Positions 17,238 to 25,138 are shown, numbered from the stretch's first letter. The stretch is DNA of 32,277 nucleotides from Phycisphaerae bacterium (GCA_030601745.1 JAUWBI010000037.1:1-32277), one strand, 5' to 3'. Program-made: numbers and translations. Notes: generated by a model from the letters alone, not told the origin.

Positions 17238-19550
17238 ACGGCAGCAGATGTGTAACACGCAGAGCTTGCGCGGCGGCAGTTCGAAAGAGACGCGTGTCCT
17301 GCCCGTCGAGACGCGGCGTCTCCGACGCGGCTGGCGGCCTTGGACCACAAATTCGTCGGTTACTAACGACTTTTGTCCTCCGCCATCCCCGGTTGCAATG
17401 GTAAGTGTATACTTGCCCGGGTCGAGTAAGTAGAACTCAGCCGACATCGAGCGTTTTTCCCTGCCAAAGTGGAACAGTTCTGCGGTAAATTGGTTGCGTC
17501 CCGATTCGGTGACTAACGCGGCAATGTTACGAGGCGGCGTCAGCCAGCGGACCGCGTTGAGTGGGAAGTACCCGGCACTACCCGGGTCGCCGGTTACCGT
17601 TGAATAAAGCAACGATGGGTTCGGGCTGTGAATCGTTGCAACGGGCTCGCCCCGCCCCTGCGGCAGGGGACGGGGCTCGGACACTATCCCGTTCTCTCCG
17701 AACAGCGCTGGGAACCGCAGGACGCGGTCGGTATAGCGGACTTCGCTGGTGTAACCTTCAAAATTAACTCGCAAGGCCTTGGCGTTGTTGCGAAGCGCCG
17801 AGACGAGCGGGCCGAGATCACGATGGAGCCGAAAACGCACATACGGTGCTCTCTCCTTAGCTATGAGCTCGTCGAACTCGGTGTTGCCTGTCAGAAACCT
17901 GTATTTGGCGATTACACTCGATATGCTGCCAAGTTTCGAAGCGCACCAGGCTTCAGTTCCGGGAGCCGGGGCTTCGACTGAGCTCAGCCGAATGTCCTGC
18001 TTTTTCGGCGGGCGACTTTGATACTTGAGGCGAGCATTTGCCATGGAACGGATTGGCTCAAGGTATTTGGCCTTACCTGTGATGTGATGGGTCAGTAACA
18101 GCGTGTGGGTCATCAGGCTCATCGCGCTTGGGTAAAGGTACAGTGTATATTCACCGTGGTTCCTGGGGTCCCACCAGTCAGGTCCCAAACCGCCGACCCT
18201 GCCGTCGGGCCAGTGGATTGCCGTAGGGAGAATGCCGGCGGGCTTACCACGTTCAGTTCGTGCTGCGGCATCAACCCAGGTATCCATCCAGGCGGTAAAG
18301 AGCCTCGTCAGATTCGCGTCGCCCGTCCGCTGCCAGTAAAGCAGAGTTGGTTGAACCGCCCTCGGGTGATATACGGTGTCGCAAGCACGCTTTGGGTTCG
18401 TATCGACCTTGTTTGCGGTGAAATAGGTGCTCTTAAATTGCAGGAAACCACGTTCGTTTCGACCGGTCCAGAGTACCTCCATTAGTTCGGTTAGGCGAAG
18501 CGCACGCTTGCGCCAGAGGTCATTGTCCGGGTCGAGGTGCATCATGGGTGTTATGACGTCGGCGGAATCTTCGGCCGTATGTTCTACATCCGTCATACGG
18601 GTTGTGTAACCAGGCTTCATGTGCGGCTGAGCCATCAGCGCTGCGGAAAACCGCGCTTGTGCCCGCGTAATCTTCGGGCTATCGAATCCAATGAGTACCG
18701 GCACCCACCACCGCCACATCTCACAGTCGTCGCCCCATCCGCCGCCGTATTCTCCGTTTTCCTGCATACGGTTGTCAATCCACCACTCGATGATATCGAC
18801 CAGACGTTCCAGTCCCTCTCGCTGATAAACGGCCCACTCAGGTGCGCCTGACACGGCCTCGTAGTGTTTGTACGGGCCGGTGGGATGACCGAGATACATC
18901 CGGACGACCTTGTTTTCGGGAAATGCCCGGGCGGCTTTCTCAAAAAAACCCCGTGCTATGTCAAAGAATTCACGTCGCCTTTCGGCAATGCTCCAGACGC
19001 CGCCGGACTCCATCGTGTACCAGATGACCATTCTGCCGCGATACAGCCACGTCAGCGGATAAAGCGGAGAACTCTCGGGAATCTGGAAATCAAAGTCCTT
19101 CTTGCGGCTTACCTCTCGGCCAAAATAACTCAATCGTTCTTCGTGCAACCAGCGGTCTATCTGAGTGATGAGCTTAGCGAGGTCTTCCCTGAGAGACGCG
19201 TCCAGGCCTGGTTGTTTCTGGAGTTTTCTTAAATAGTCTAAACGCTGCTCATCGTTGTCGGCATTACCGGCCTGTTGAATAGCGGCCTGAATCGAATCAT
19301 CCCTGGCCTGAGTTTGCCCAGCTCCGGCCTCGGCCTTCGCCGAGACGAGCGCCGCACCTGTGTCTCCCTGCTTTCTTGCGAAAGCCTGTTGCGTCTGCGC
19401 AGCACGACGAGCAAGAAGGGGGGTGCAGGCATAAAGTGCGACCGTCAATCCCGCCACAAACCACACAACCACAGCCAGCCACCGGCCCGTCTTGGCTCGG
19501 CCAAGCCGAGACAGGCTTTTACCTTGTCCATGGGCAACGACCGGCTCCAT
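17235..19550 (-). CDS. Membrane-anchored or secreted protein of unknown family (771 aa)
   Basis: AGGAGG lies 8 nt before the ATG. A hydrophobic segment at residues 24-42 ends in LYAC, a loose lipobox or an uncleaved anchor. The body (130-600) is rich in Trp and aromatic clusters (SSPLYPLTWLYRGRMVIWY, ENGEYGGGWGDDCEMWRWW, HWPDGRVGGLGPDWWDP) with alpha-helical spacing. It looks like an (alpha/alpha)-toroid of the kind found in polysaccharide lyases and GH families, but I recognise no named family. A beta-rich C-terminal part follows (630-771). Five dispersed repeat units lie inside the frame: at residues about 12-22, 43-62, 69-74, 623-636 and 739-750. It is upstream of the barrel protein on the same strand. 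Glycan processing is a guess from context. Confidence 0.72.
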   Translation of the reverse strand: MEPVVAHGQGKSLSRLGRAKTGRWLAVVVWFVAGLTVALYACTPLLARRAAQTQQAFARKQGDTGAALVSAKAEAGAGQTQARDDSIQAAIQQAGNADNDEQRLDYLRKLQKQPGLDASLREDLAKLITQIDRWLHEERLSYFGREVSRKKDFDFQIPESSPLYPLTWLYRGRMVIWYTMESGGVWSIAERRREFFDIARGFFEKAARAFPENKVVRMYLGHPTGPYKHYEAVSGAPEWAVYQREGLERLVDIIEWWIDNRMQENGEYGGGWGDDCEMWRWWVPVLIGFDSPKITRAQARFSAALMAQPHMKPGYTTRMTDVEHTAEDSADVITPMMHLDPDNDLWRKRALRLTELMEVLWTGRNERGFLQFKSTYFTANKVDTNPKRACDTVYHPRAVQPTLLYWQRTGDANLTRLFTAWMDTWVDAAARTERGKPAGILPTAIHWPDGRVGGLGPDWWDPRNHGEYTLYLYPSAMSLMTHTLLLTHHITGKAKYLEPIRSMANARLKYQSRPPKKQDIRLSSVEAPAPGTEAWCASKLGSISSVIAKYRFLTGNTEFDELIAKERAPYVRFRLHRDLGPLVSALRNNAKALRVNFEGYTSEVRYTDRVLRFPALFGENGIVSEPRPLPQGRGEPVATIHSPNPSLLYSTVTGDPGSAGYFPLNAVRWLTPPRNIAALVTESGRNQFTAELFHFGREKRSMSAEFYLLDPGKYTLTIATGDGGGQKSLVTDEFVVQGRQPRRRRRVSTGRTRVSFELPPRKLCVLHICCR
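17302..17333. repeat. In-frame family B repeat, 32 nt identical to an intergenic copy
   Basis: Identical over all 32 nt to 14992-15023, including the palindrome GAGACGC-G-GCGTCTC (17308-17322). In the minus-strand gene it codes the basic stretch QPRRRRRVSTG near residue 740, which is out of character with the surrounding beta-rich domain. Confidence 0.85.
17644..17680. repeat. In-frame family A repeat
   Basis: CCCCTG (17655-17660), CGG, CAGGGG (17664-17669), with flanks GGCTCGCCCCG and ACGGGGCTCGG. In the minus-strand frame it codes EPRPLPQGRGEPV. The LPQGRG core is also read from the copy at 4705-4748 in an unrelated gene on the other strand. Confidence 0.8.
19329..19344. repeat. In-frame family C hairpin
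   Basis: CTCGGC (19329-19334), CTTC, GCCGAG (19339-19344), inside the N-terminal linker of the 771-residue protein, coding near VSAKAEAG. Confidence 0.6.
19366..19423. repeat. In-frame composite repeat: family D ends around a family E unit
   Basis: CCCTGCTTTCTTGC (19366-19379) and GCAAGAAGGGGGG (19411-19423) match the outer ends of the long palindrome at 15334-15424. Between them is a family E unit (19385-19411; CCTGTTGCG and GCAGCACGACGAG). The frame stays open and codes about PLLARRAAQTQQAFARKQG. Confidence 0.75.
19487..19515. repeat. In-frame family C hairpin before the membrane segment
   Basis: CTCGGC (19496-19501), CAA, GCCGAG (19505-19510) with flanks CGTCTTGG and ACAGGC. It codes SLSRLGRAKTG at residues 12-22 of the 771-residue protein, just before its hydrophobic segment. 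Confidence 0.7.
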
Positions 19551-19676
19551 TCTTGTTACCTCCTGTGAAACCTATCAGGAATTATCCACCGCAGCGCCGC
19601 GCTCCGGCGAAGCGCTTCGCCCAGCCGAGCCGTCCAGAGCAAGCAGGAAACTGCACATTATCTCCTCCCGTCAAGG

Positions 19677-19691
19677 CTCGGCCTTGCCGAG
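19677..19691. repeat. Family C hairpin
   Basis: CTCGGC (19677-19682), CTT, GCCGAG (19686-19691), followed by ACTGG as in the copy at 19766-19783. Confidence 0.7.
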
Positions 19692-19765
19692 ACTGGCTGA
19701 TTGAAGCCAAAATAATCCTTTTCAAGCTGCAAATCAAGAAAAAAACGCCAATTCTTCATGTGCCT

Positions 19766-19783
19766 GTCTCGGCTTGCCGAGAC
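19766..19783. repeat. Family C hairpin, longest arms
   Basis: GTCTCGGC (19766-19773), TT, GCCGAGAC (19776-19783): a perfect 8-bp stem preceded by GCCT and followed by TGG. Confidence 0.75.
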
Positions 19784-19920
19784 TGGTACTTCCTCAATCT
19801 TTGGAGGAACTGGTTTTTTTCGAATTGTGTTGGCGCGGCATCTTCAAAAGGGTAGAATCTTGAGCCAGACCAACTATGATCCGCAGCTTTCAGGATCGAA
19901 GACCAATTAGCCAACCAGGT

Positions 19921-20035
19921 TTGGCTCGTCCCGCCCCTCGGAGAGGCGGGGCTCGTCTCGGCGAAGGCCTGGCTATGGCTTGCTGCGCCAAGACGAGCCG
20001 AGGCCGGAGCGGGGCTGTTGCCCGAGACGGCAGGT
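19921..20035. repeat. Compound repeat: family A-like plus family C/E fragments
   Basis: It begins with an A-like unit (CCCGCCCCTC...GAGGCGGGGC), then a larger inverted repeat GCTCGTCT (19951-19958) with AGACGAGC (19991-19998). The latter encloses a CTTGCTGCGCC fragment like family E. It ends with GCCCGAGACGGCAGG. It ends about 40 nt before the oxidoreductase start codon. Confidence 0.6.
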
Positions 20036-20075
20036 TTTAGTGAACATAACTCAGCAGATGAATTAGGAGACTGTT

Positions 20076-21377
20076 ATGTTAAAGAAGAGCTTTAATCTTA
20101 CGCGGCGAGCATTTTTGAAACGCGCGGCAGTTTTTGCTGCGGCGCCGTACTTTGTTCCGGCCTCGGCGTTGGGCCGGAACGGTGCCGTTCCGCCCAGCGA
20201 GCGCATTGTGCTGGGGGGGATCGGCATCGGCAACCGCGGCTCGCACGACCTGCGCTGGATGCTGCCGGAGAAGGACGTGCAATTTGTCGCAGTGTGTGAC
20301 CCCCAGAAGAAACGTGCCGAGGCCGTCAAGCAAATGGTGGACACCCGGTACGGCAACAAGGATTGCGTCATATACCACAACACGCCGGAGTTCCTGGCCG
20401 AGCGCACGGACATTGACGCGTTGTTGATCGCCACCGGCGACCGCTGGCATTCGCTGGCTGCCATTATGGCGATGCGGGCGGGCAAGGACGTTTATTCCGA
20501 GAAGCCGTCGTCTATGACCATCGCGGAAGGCCAGGCGGTGGTGGAAACGGCGAGACGCTACCGGCGGATTTATCAGACCGGTACGCAACGGCTCAGCGAG
20601 GGTAATTTCACGTTCTGCAACGAGATGGTTCGCACCGGCCGGCTCGGCAAGGTGCACACCGTCCGCGCCCACATTGCCCCGTGGGATTCGGCCGAATTGA
20701 AGCACGATTGGCTGCCCGCCGAACCCGAACCGCCCAAGGAAGAGGTGGATTGGGACCAGTGGCTGGGCCCGTGTCCCTGGCGGCCTTACAACTCCGCCTA
20801 CACACGCGGCCGCTGGCGGGGCTACTACGACTTCCACACCAGTTGCATCGGCGAATGGGGCGCGCACACGTTCGCCCAATGCCAGGTGGGTATCGGCGCG
20901 GCGAACACCTCGGCCGTCGAGTATCAGTATGTCAAGAACGAGAGCGGCGACGGAATGGTCACGCGTTTCGCCAACGGCATAAAGATGATTCTGCAGCGCG
21001 GCGGCTGGCGCGGCCCGTGCGGCGTCCGATACGAAGGCACCGAGGGCTGGGTATCGGCGGCTGACGGTTATTCGAAACCGGATGTTTCCTCGCCGGCCAT
21101 GATGAGTGACTTCCGGAAGCTGGTCCGTGACTACCAGGCCCGCACACAGCGCCCGATGAGCCACGTGCGCAATTTATTAGACTGCGTGAAGTCGCGGCGC
21201 CAGCCCGTGGCCAATCCGGAAATGATGCACCGGTCTATGACCACGGTGCACGCGGCCAACATCTGCATGTGGCTCAAACGGGACCTGCGTTACGACCCGG
21301 TCAAAGAGGAATTCATCAACGATGCAGAAGCCAATCGGCTGCGTTCGCGTGCGATGCGTGAGCCGTGGATTATTTAA
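20076..21377 (+). CDS. Tat-exported Gfo/Idh/MocA-family oxidoreductase
   Basis: 433 residues; AGGAG sits about 8 nt before the ATG. Residues 8-35 are a twin-arginine signal (LTRRAFLKRAAVFAAAP). The NAD(P)-binding Rossmann fold starts at 44 (VLGGIGIGNRG), continues with VAVCDPQKKRAE and DALLIATGDRWH (114-125), and has the family's EKP motif at 142-144 (YSEKPSSMTIAEG). The C-terminal substrate domain is full length. Such enzymes oxidise or reduce sugars and inositols. Tat export folds the cofactor in before transport, which fits a periplasmic sugar-processing role; the substrate is unknown. It is 31 nt upstream of the HEAT-repeat gene and likely cotranscribed. Confidence 0.92.
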   Translation: MLKKSFNLTRRAFLKRAAVFAAAPYFVPASALGRNGAVPPSERIVLGGIGIGNRGSHDLRWMLPEKDVQFVAVCDPQKKRAEAVKQMVDTRYGNKDCVIYHNTPEFLAERTDIDALLIATGDRWHSLAAIMAMRAGKDVYSEKPSSMTIAEGQAVVETARRYRRIYQTGTQRLSEGNFTFCNEMVRTGRLGKVHTVRAHIAPWDSAELKHDWLPAEPEPPKEEVDWDQWLGPCPWRPYNSAYTRGRWRGYYDFHTSCIGEWGAHTFAQCQVGIGAANTSAVEYQYVKNESGDGMVTRFANGIKMILQRGGWRGPCGVRYEGTEGWVSAADGYSKPDVSSPAMMSDFRKLVRDYQARTQRPMSHVRNLLDCVKSRRQPVANPEMMHRSMTTVHAANICMWLKRDLRYDPVKEEFINDAEANRLRSRAMREPWII

Positions 21378-21408
21378 GGGCCAACTTTAACCTAAAGGAA
21401 ATCGAACC

Positions 21409-23616
21409 ATGTCAAAGTCAAAGATAAACTTTGCCCTGCTCATCGCGTTGCTGCTGGCCGGGGCTGTGCAGTCGTTCGGACAAACCATCCCACCAAAGGA
21501 GCACGAGGGTAAATTGATTGCCGTGCTTAAATCCGATGCCTCACACAAAGAAAAGGCCGATGCCTGCCGTCAACTGGCCGTTATTGGCACCAAAGACGCC
21601 GTTGCGCCATTAGCTGCGCTGCTCGGTGACGAAAAACTCTCGCACATGGCCCGCTACGGACTGGAGCCCATCCCGGACCCGGCCGTGGACGACGCCCTTC
21701 GCGACGCGCTGGGCAAACTCAAAGGCCGGCCGCTGGTCGGTGTAATCGGCAGTATCGGTGTTCGGCGCGACACCAAGGCGACCAAGCAACTGGTGAAACT
21801 GCTGAAGAGTTCTGACACGGCCGTGGCACAGGCGACGGCGCGGGCCTTGGGCAGCATCGCTAACAATTCCGCCGCCAATTCGCTGCTAAAGGCCCTGAAG
21901 GACGCTCCTGCCGCCAATCAGCTCGATGTATGTGAAGGCTTGTTCCGCTGCGCCGAGGCGTTGGTCGCCGAAGGCCGGCGCGATGTGGCCATAGCGATTT
22001 ACGACCAATTGCGCAGCGTCAAGGGGCCGCACCAGGTTCGTGCCGGTGGCCTGCGCGGCGCTATCCTCACCCGTCGGAAGGGCGACTTGAGGTTGCTACG
22101 GCGGCATTTGCGCAGCGATGACTACATTATGTTCTCCGCAGCCGTTCAGGCCGCTCAGGAATTGCCGGGCCCCGAAGTGACCAAGGCGTTGACCGCTGAA
22201 TTGAAGCAACTGCCCGCCGACAATAAAATCCTGGTCATCCAGACACTCGGCAAGCGCGGCGACGCAAAAGCGTTACCGGCCTTGTTTGCTGCGGCTAAGA
22301 GCGGCGAAAAACCCGTTCGCATAGCGGCCATCAAGGCTATGCCTGATATTGGTGATGGGGCTGCAGTTCCCGTGTTGGTGGAACTGCTGGGCGATTCCGA
22401 CCGTGAGATTTCGAAAGCGGCGCAGGAAGGCCTCGCTGCTCTGCCGGGCCGTCAGGCCGACGCCGCCGTGATGAGGATGCTCAATAGCAGCGATACAGAC
22501 CGCCAACTGAAGGCTCTCGAAATGATTGAGCGTCGCAGGATGACCAAGGTCTCGTCGGCCCTGCTCAAGGCGACCCGCGATGACGATGAATCAGTCCGCA
22601 CCGCGAGCATCAGAGTATTAGGCGACTTGGCCGGAGAAGTACAGTTCCCGGTGCTGGTCGAACTGCTGGTCAACGCCGGCAGTTCGTCGGAAATCCGGGC
22701 GGCAGAGCGTGCGTTGTCGGCAACCTGCACGCGAGAGGCCAAACCATCGGCCGGCAAAGTCACCATTCGCAGGGCCGTCTACGGCGCCATCGGCGAAGGG
22801 GGCTCGGCCGACGTCACAAGAAAGGTCGCCAAGATTGTGGCGGCCGGTTCGCTTTCCGTCACGGCGTCCAATGCAAACTTCGGCGACCCGGCTCCCGGGA
22901 TTCACAAGCAACTGCTGGTGGAATACACGGTGGCAGGGGTTGCGCATACCAGGACGGTCAAGGAAGGCGAGACCTTGACGCTTGCAGCCGGTACAACGCC
23001 CGAGGCCTTCATTGACCAACTCTGCTCGGCGCTGGCCAAGGCGCCGGCACCGCAGAAGCTCGCGTTGCTGCGGGTCCTCCGCGTAGCCCAAGGCCCAAGG
23101 GCCCTCGACGCGGTTCGCACCGCCACTAAAGACGCCAATGCCGAGATCAGCAGCGAGGCTATTTCCGTTCTGTGCGGCTGGCCGACGGCCGATGCACTGC
23201 CGGACGTGCTTGAACTGACACGGACGGCCACGGATCGCAGGGTCCGGATCCTGGCGCTGCGCGGGACCATTCGCTTGATCCCGTTGCAGGATGTTACCGT
23301 CCAAAAGAAGCTGGCGGCATTCAAAGAGATCCTGCCCCTGGTTCAGCGCAACGAAGAAAAGAAGCTTCTGCTCGGTGTGCTGGCTACAGTGCCGGCGGCC
23401 GAGGCGCTCTCAATGGCAATGGCGCACCTGGACAACCCGGCGACCAAAAACGAGGCGAGCTTTGCGGCCGTGGCGATCAGTGAGAAGATAGTACAGCAAA
23501 AGCCCCGCGAAGTTGCCGACGCTATGCAGAAGGTAATACGAGCCACGGACAACAAAGATGTGCTTCGCCGCGCCAGGGCGACATTGGACAAGGCTAAGAA
23601 GGCGGCAGGAAGATAG
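21409..23616 (+). CDS. Secreted HEAT-repeat protein with DUF3395-like insert
   Basis: 735 residues; AAAGGA precedes the ATG. Signal peptide 1-25 (ALLIALLLAGAVQSFG-QT). Residues 30-440 are HEAT/PBS-lyase-type helical repeats (VAPLAALLGDEKLSHMARYG, VPVLVELLGDSDREISKAAQ, SSALLKATRDDDESVRTASI). Residues about 450-525 form a beta-rich insert with YGAIGEGGSADVTRKV, NFGDPAPGIHKQLLVEYTVAG and VKEGETLTL, a pattern I associate with DUF3395-like domains in planctomycete proteins. HEAT repeats then resume to the end. It is probably a binding or scaffold protein working with the oxidoreductase encoded just upstream. No catalytic motif is seen. Confidence 0.85.
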   Translation: MSKSKINFALLIALLLAGAVQSFGQTIPPKEHEGKLIAVLKSDASHKEKADACRQLAVIGTKDAVAPLAALLGDEKLSHMARYGLEPIPDPAVDDALRDALGKLKGRPLVGVIGSIGVRRDTKATKQLVKLLKSSDTAVAQATARALGSIANNSAANSLLKALKDAPAANQLDVCEGLFRCAEALVAEGRRDVAIAIYDQLRSVKGPHQVRAGGLRGAILTRRKGDLRLLRRHLRSDDYIMFSAAVQAAQELPGPEVTKALTAELKQLPADNKILVIQTLGKRGDAKALPALFAAAKSGEKPVRIAAIKAMPDIGDGAAVPVLVELLGDSDREISKAAQEGLAALPGRQADAAVMRMLNSSDTDRQLKALEMIERRRMTKVSSALLKATRDDDESVRTASIRVLGDLAGEVQFPVLVELLVNAGSSSEIRAAERALSATCTREAKPSAGKVTIRRAVYGAIGEGGSADVTRKVAKIVAAGSLSVTASNANFGDPAPGIHKQLLVEYTVAGVAHTRTVKEGETLTLAAGTTPEAFIDQLCSALAKAPAPQKLALLRVLRVAQGPRALDAVRTATKDANAEISSEAISVLCGWPTADALPDVLELTRTATDRRVRILALRGTIRLIPLQDVTVQKKLAAFKEILPLVQRNEEKKLLLGVLATVPAAEALSMAMAHLDNPATKNEASFAAVAISEKIVQQKPREVADAMQKVIRATDNKDVLRRARATLDKAKKAAGR

Positions 23617-23640
23617 AGGAATCGAGAAACCGATGCGCCC

Positions 23641-23680
23641 ATCCTGCCCCTGCGGCAGGGGCGAGGCCCGTCCTGTCCGA
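23641..23680. repeat. Family A repeat, intergenic copy
   Basis: CCCCTG (23647-23652), CGG, CAGGGG (23656-23661), flanked by TCCTG and GCGAGGCCCGTCCTG. The core is the same as the two in-frame copies. It lies 25 nt after the HEAT gene stop and may act as a 3' hairpin there. Confidence 0.75.
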
Positions 23681-23738
23681 AAATTCATACAGGCTATTTG
23701 GTCATACCTCATCATAGCAGTATTCCTTGGGGAACCCC

Positions 23739-23768
23739 TTGCAATCGTAAAGATTTATGCTAATCTTT
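23739..23768 (+). promoter_or_regulatory. Possible promoter with overlapping inverted repeat before the LemA unit
   Basis: TTGCAA (23739-23744), 16 nt, TAATCT (23761-23766), about 55 nt upstream of the start codon. The -10 region overlaps an inverted repeat AAAGATT (23749-23755) / AATCTTT (23762-23768), which could be an operator. Confidence 0.38.
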
Positions 23769-23820
23769 CAGCATACAACACTTAGCTACATAAGAAGACT
23801 CAGAACAGGAGGCATAGAAA

Positions 23821-24492
23821 GTGGTACCTCTGATTATCGTTGGCGTCGTTGCCATCATTGTCGTCGTGCTGGTCCTGGGCTACCTCAGCGTTCGGAAACG
23901 CCGCGAGGCCATGGCTACTTTGGCGGCCAGGCTTGTTCTGCGCTTCGACCCTAACAAGAATCGGGATCTGGCCCGGCGTTATCGTTTTCTGGACAAACTC
24001 CGGGCCGGGTCGAATCGCTACGCATTCAATATCCTCTCCGGCAACTACCAGGGCCACGACGTGACCCTGTTCGACTACCACTATGAAACCCATTCCACGG
24101 ACTCCAAGGGACGCCGCCATACCCACCACCACTATTTCTCTTTCTTCATCCTGCACTTGTCGGCATCCTTTCCGGAGCTGGTCATTGGTAGAGAAGGATT
24201 CTTCTCGAAGATTGCCCAGGCATTCGGGTATGATGACATCGATTTCGAGTCGCACGAATTCTCCCGCAAGTTCTGTGTCCGCTCTGCGGACAAGAAGTTC
24301 GCCTATGATGTGTGCAATGCCCGTATGATTGAGTACCTCTTATCGAATAACGACCTGACCATAGAGATTGAGGGCGACTCATTGGCCATCTCATTCAGTC
24401 GGCGGTTAGCGCCGGAGCAGATAGAACCGAATCTGAATCGACTCATCACTGTCAGGTCACTCATACCGGACTATCTGTTTTCCCAGAGGTGA
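23821..24492 (+). CDS. Membrane-anchored protein paired with LemA (223 aa)
   Basis: GTG start with AGGAGG 9 nt upstream. Residues 3-23 form one transmembrane helix, followed by a basic stretch (SVRKRREAM), so the bulk is probably cytoplasmic. The body includes RYAFNILSGNYQGHDVTLFDYHYET and a His-rich HTHHHYFSFFILHLS (100-114). The pattern (a domain wrapping around FDYHYET...HHHYFS) recalls conserved hypothetical proteins next to LemA genes in other bacteria, but I cannot name the family. The stop codon lies 2 nt before the LemA start, so translation is coupled. Function unknown. Confidence 0.8.
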   Translation: MVPLIIVGVVAIIVVVLVLGYLSVRKRREAMATLAARLVLRFDPNKNRDLARRYRFLDKLRAGSNRYAFNILSGNYQGHDVTLFDYHYETHSTDSKGRRHTHHHYFSFFILHLSASFPELVIGREGFFSKIAQAFGYDDIDFESHEFSRKFCVRSADKKFAYDVCNARMIEYLLSNNDLTIEIEGDSLAISFSRRLAPEQIEPNLNRLITVRSLIPDYLFSQR

Positions 24493-24494
24493 CT

Positions 24495-25055
24495 ATGTGG
24501 GAACCGCTGATTCTAATCGTGGTTGTCTTTTTGCTGCCGGTCATTTACGTTGTCCTGACTTACAATACGCTTGTGGCTTTGCGAAATCACATTCGCGACG
24601 CCTGGGGCAACATCGACACGGAGCTGAAGCGGCGGTACGACCTGATTCCCAATTTGGTTGCCACGGTCAAAGGGTACGCCGCCCATGAAAAGGAGGTCTT
24701 CGAGCGCGTCACTCAACTGCGTGCGCAGTGCCTGGCCAGCCAGGGAGCTCCCCATGAGCAGGCCGCGGACGAAAACCAATTGGTCAACGCATTGCAACAG
24801 CTTCTGGCGGTCGTGGAAAACTACCCTCAACTGAAAGCGGACCAGCATTTCCTGAAGCTCCAGCGTGAGCTGGTTAATACGGAGGACCGCATCCAGGCCG
24901 CACGCCGTTTCTTCAACGGGAATGTGCGCGACTATCGCAACAAGTGCGAAACCTTCCCGAGCAGCGTCATCGCCGGCATATTCGGCTTTGAGTCGCAAGA
25001 CTACTTCCGCGTACACCCATCCGTCCGCGAGGTGCCGGATATGGACTTTGGATAA
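24495..25055 (+). CDS. lemA: LemA family protein
   Basis: 186 residues from ATG 24495, preferred over the overlapping GTG at 24489 because AGAGG sits 5 nt upstream of the ATG. N-terminal helix (residues 4-23, LILIVVVFLLPVIYVVL), then the LemA signature YNTLVALRNHIRDAW, RRYDLIPNLVATVKGYA, HEKEVFERVTQLR, and later ENYPQLKADQHFLKLQREL and NTEDRIQAARRFFN. Length is normal for the family. LemA proteins are short-N-terminus membrane proteins with a helical bundle; their cellular role is poorly understood. The second gene of a coupled pair with the His-rich membrane protein. Confidence 0.93.
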   Translation: MWEPLILIVVVFLLPVIYVVLTYNTLVALRNHIRDAWGNIDTELKRRYDLIPNLVATVKGYAAHEKEVFERVTQLRAQCLASQGAPHEQAADENQLVNALQQLLAVVENYPQLKADQHFLKLQRELVNTEDRIQAARRFFNGNVRDYRNKCETFPSSVIAGIFGFESQDYFRVHPSVREVPDMDFG

Positions 25056-25138
25056 TCCGGATGCAGTTTGGGCCGACGTTTGGCTCGCTGCACAGTCCTG
25101 CTAACGTCTGCCAACACCTTACACTCCAGGTTTTAATA

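Larger units (their letters stand above)
19551..20075. other. Divergent intergenic region packed with hairpins
   Basis: About 525 bases between the divergent 771-residue and oxidoreductase genes. No gene is credible in it. It holds a perfect 16-bp palindrome GGCGAAGCGCTTCGCC (19606-19621), two family C hairpins and a larger compound repeat (19921-20035). Both flanking promoters must lie here, but no clear hexamer pair is visible among the repeats. Confidence 0.6.

Noticed and set aside
20079-21164. Open frame of 361 codons on the minus strand
   Set aside because: It is antisense to the well-supported Gfo/Idh/MocA oxidoreductase, and the peptide is Arg/Ala/His-rich low-complexity sequence.
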